DNA of 6,016 nucleotides from Desulfobulbaceae bacterium (lineage in GTDB: Bacteria; Desulfobacterota; Desulfobulbia; Desulfobulbales; Desulfobulbaceae), in NCBI GenBank assembly GCA_030633145.1, contig DAOVTM010000254.1:1-6016 (forward strand), written 5' to 3'. The notes beneath the pieces were generated by a model. That model saw only the letters and a program-made list of their open reading frames with translations. It was not told the origin of the DNA and made no database searches. This document shows positions 5,946 to 6,016 of this stretch, piece after piece. The position numbers and the translations under genes were made by a program. Positions within the stretch are counted from its first letter, which is position 1; every line of letters begins with the position of its first letter.

Positions 5946-6016
5946 GGTGTCATCCTTATGGATGTAGAATTGAAGCTACAGAGAAAGTAATCGTGTAGGT
6001 CGATTCTGACTGGCAA

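Noticed and set aside
1..6016. tRNA or rRNA genes, CRISPR arrays, insertion sequences, phage or defence genes
   Set aside because: I saw no cloverleaf-like or rRNA sequence, no spaced direct repeats, and no transposase or integrase motif on either strand.

Overview
The window looks like ordinary chromosomal DNA from a Gram-negative (diderm) bacterium. The evidence is a type II secretion secretin with a Sec signal peptide, its cytoplasmic ATPase, and a PilZ protein of the Pseudomonas PA4608 type. Moderate GC content, a secretin carrying C-terminal TPRs, and a split gsp locus beside a metabolic gene would suit a sulfate-reducing or related Desulfobacterota lineage. That taxonomic guess rests on general impression and is weak.

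Layout. Bases 1-141 may hold the 5' end of an unidentified gene read leftward; a 16-base palindrome (115-130) sits inside it. An AT-rich gap of about 40 bases leads to gspD (184-2424, +). gspE follows after 7 bases (2432-4123, +), and the two are almost certainly one transcript. An 86-base gap with a strong Shine-Dalgarno sequence inside a small inverted repeat precedes ald, alanine dehydrogenase (4210-5340, +). A PilZ-domain gene (5379-5741, -) converges on ald with 38 bases between them and no obvious terminator. To its right is an AT-rich stretch with a good candidate sigma-70 promoter on the minus strand (5872-5899). The same stretch holds a possible 52-codon gene (5787-5945, -), so it may be the PilZ promoter and leader, a small gene, or both.

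How the genes work together. GspD forms the outer-membrane channel of the type II secretion system. GspE is the hexameric ATPase that drives pseudopilus assembly from the cytoplasm. Neither gspC nor gspF lies beside them, so the rest of the machine must be encoded elsewhere. Alanine dehydrogenase interconverts alanine and pyruvate plus ammonia and has no evident link to secretion. The PilZ protein is a probable cyclic-di-GMP receptor. The GspE N-terminus carries a degenerate version of the MshEN cyclic-di-GMP-binding motif, a possible but unproven thematic link.

No convincing new biological system is present. The points most worth a second look are the secretin-TPR fusion, the isolated D-E pair, the MshEN-like motif in GspE, the Ser-to-Cys change in the PilZ motif, and the possible small gene upstream of PilZ.
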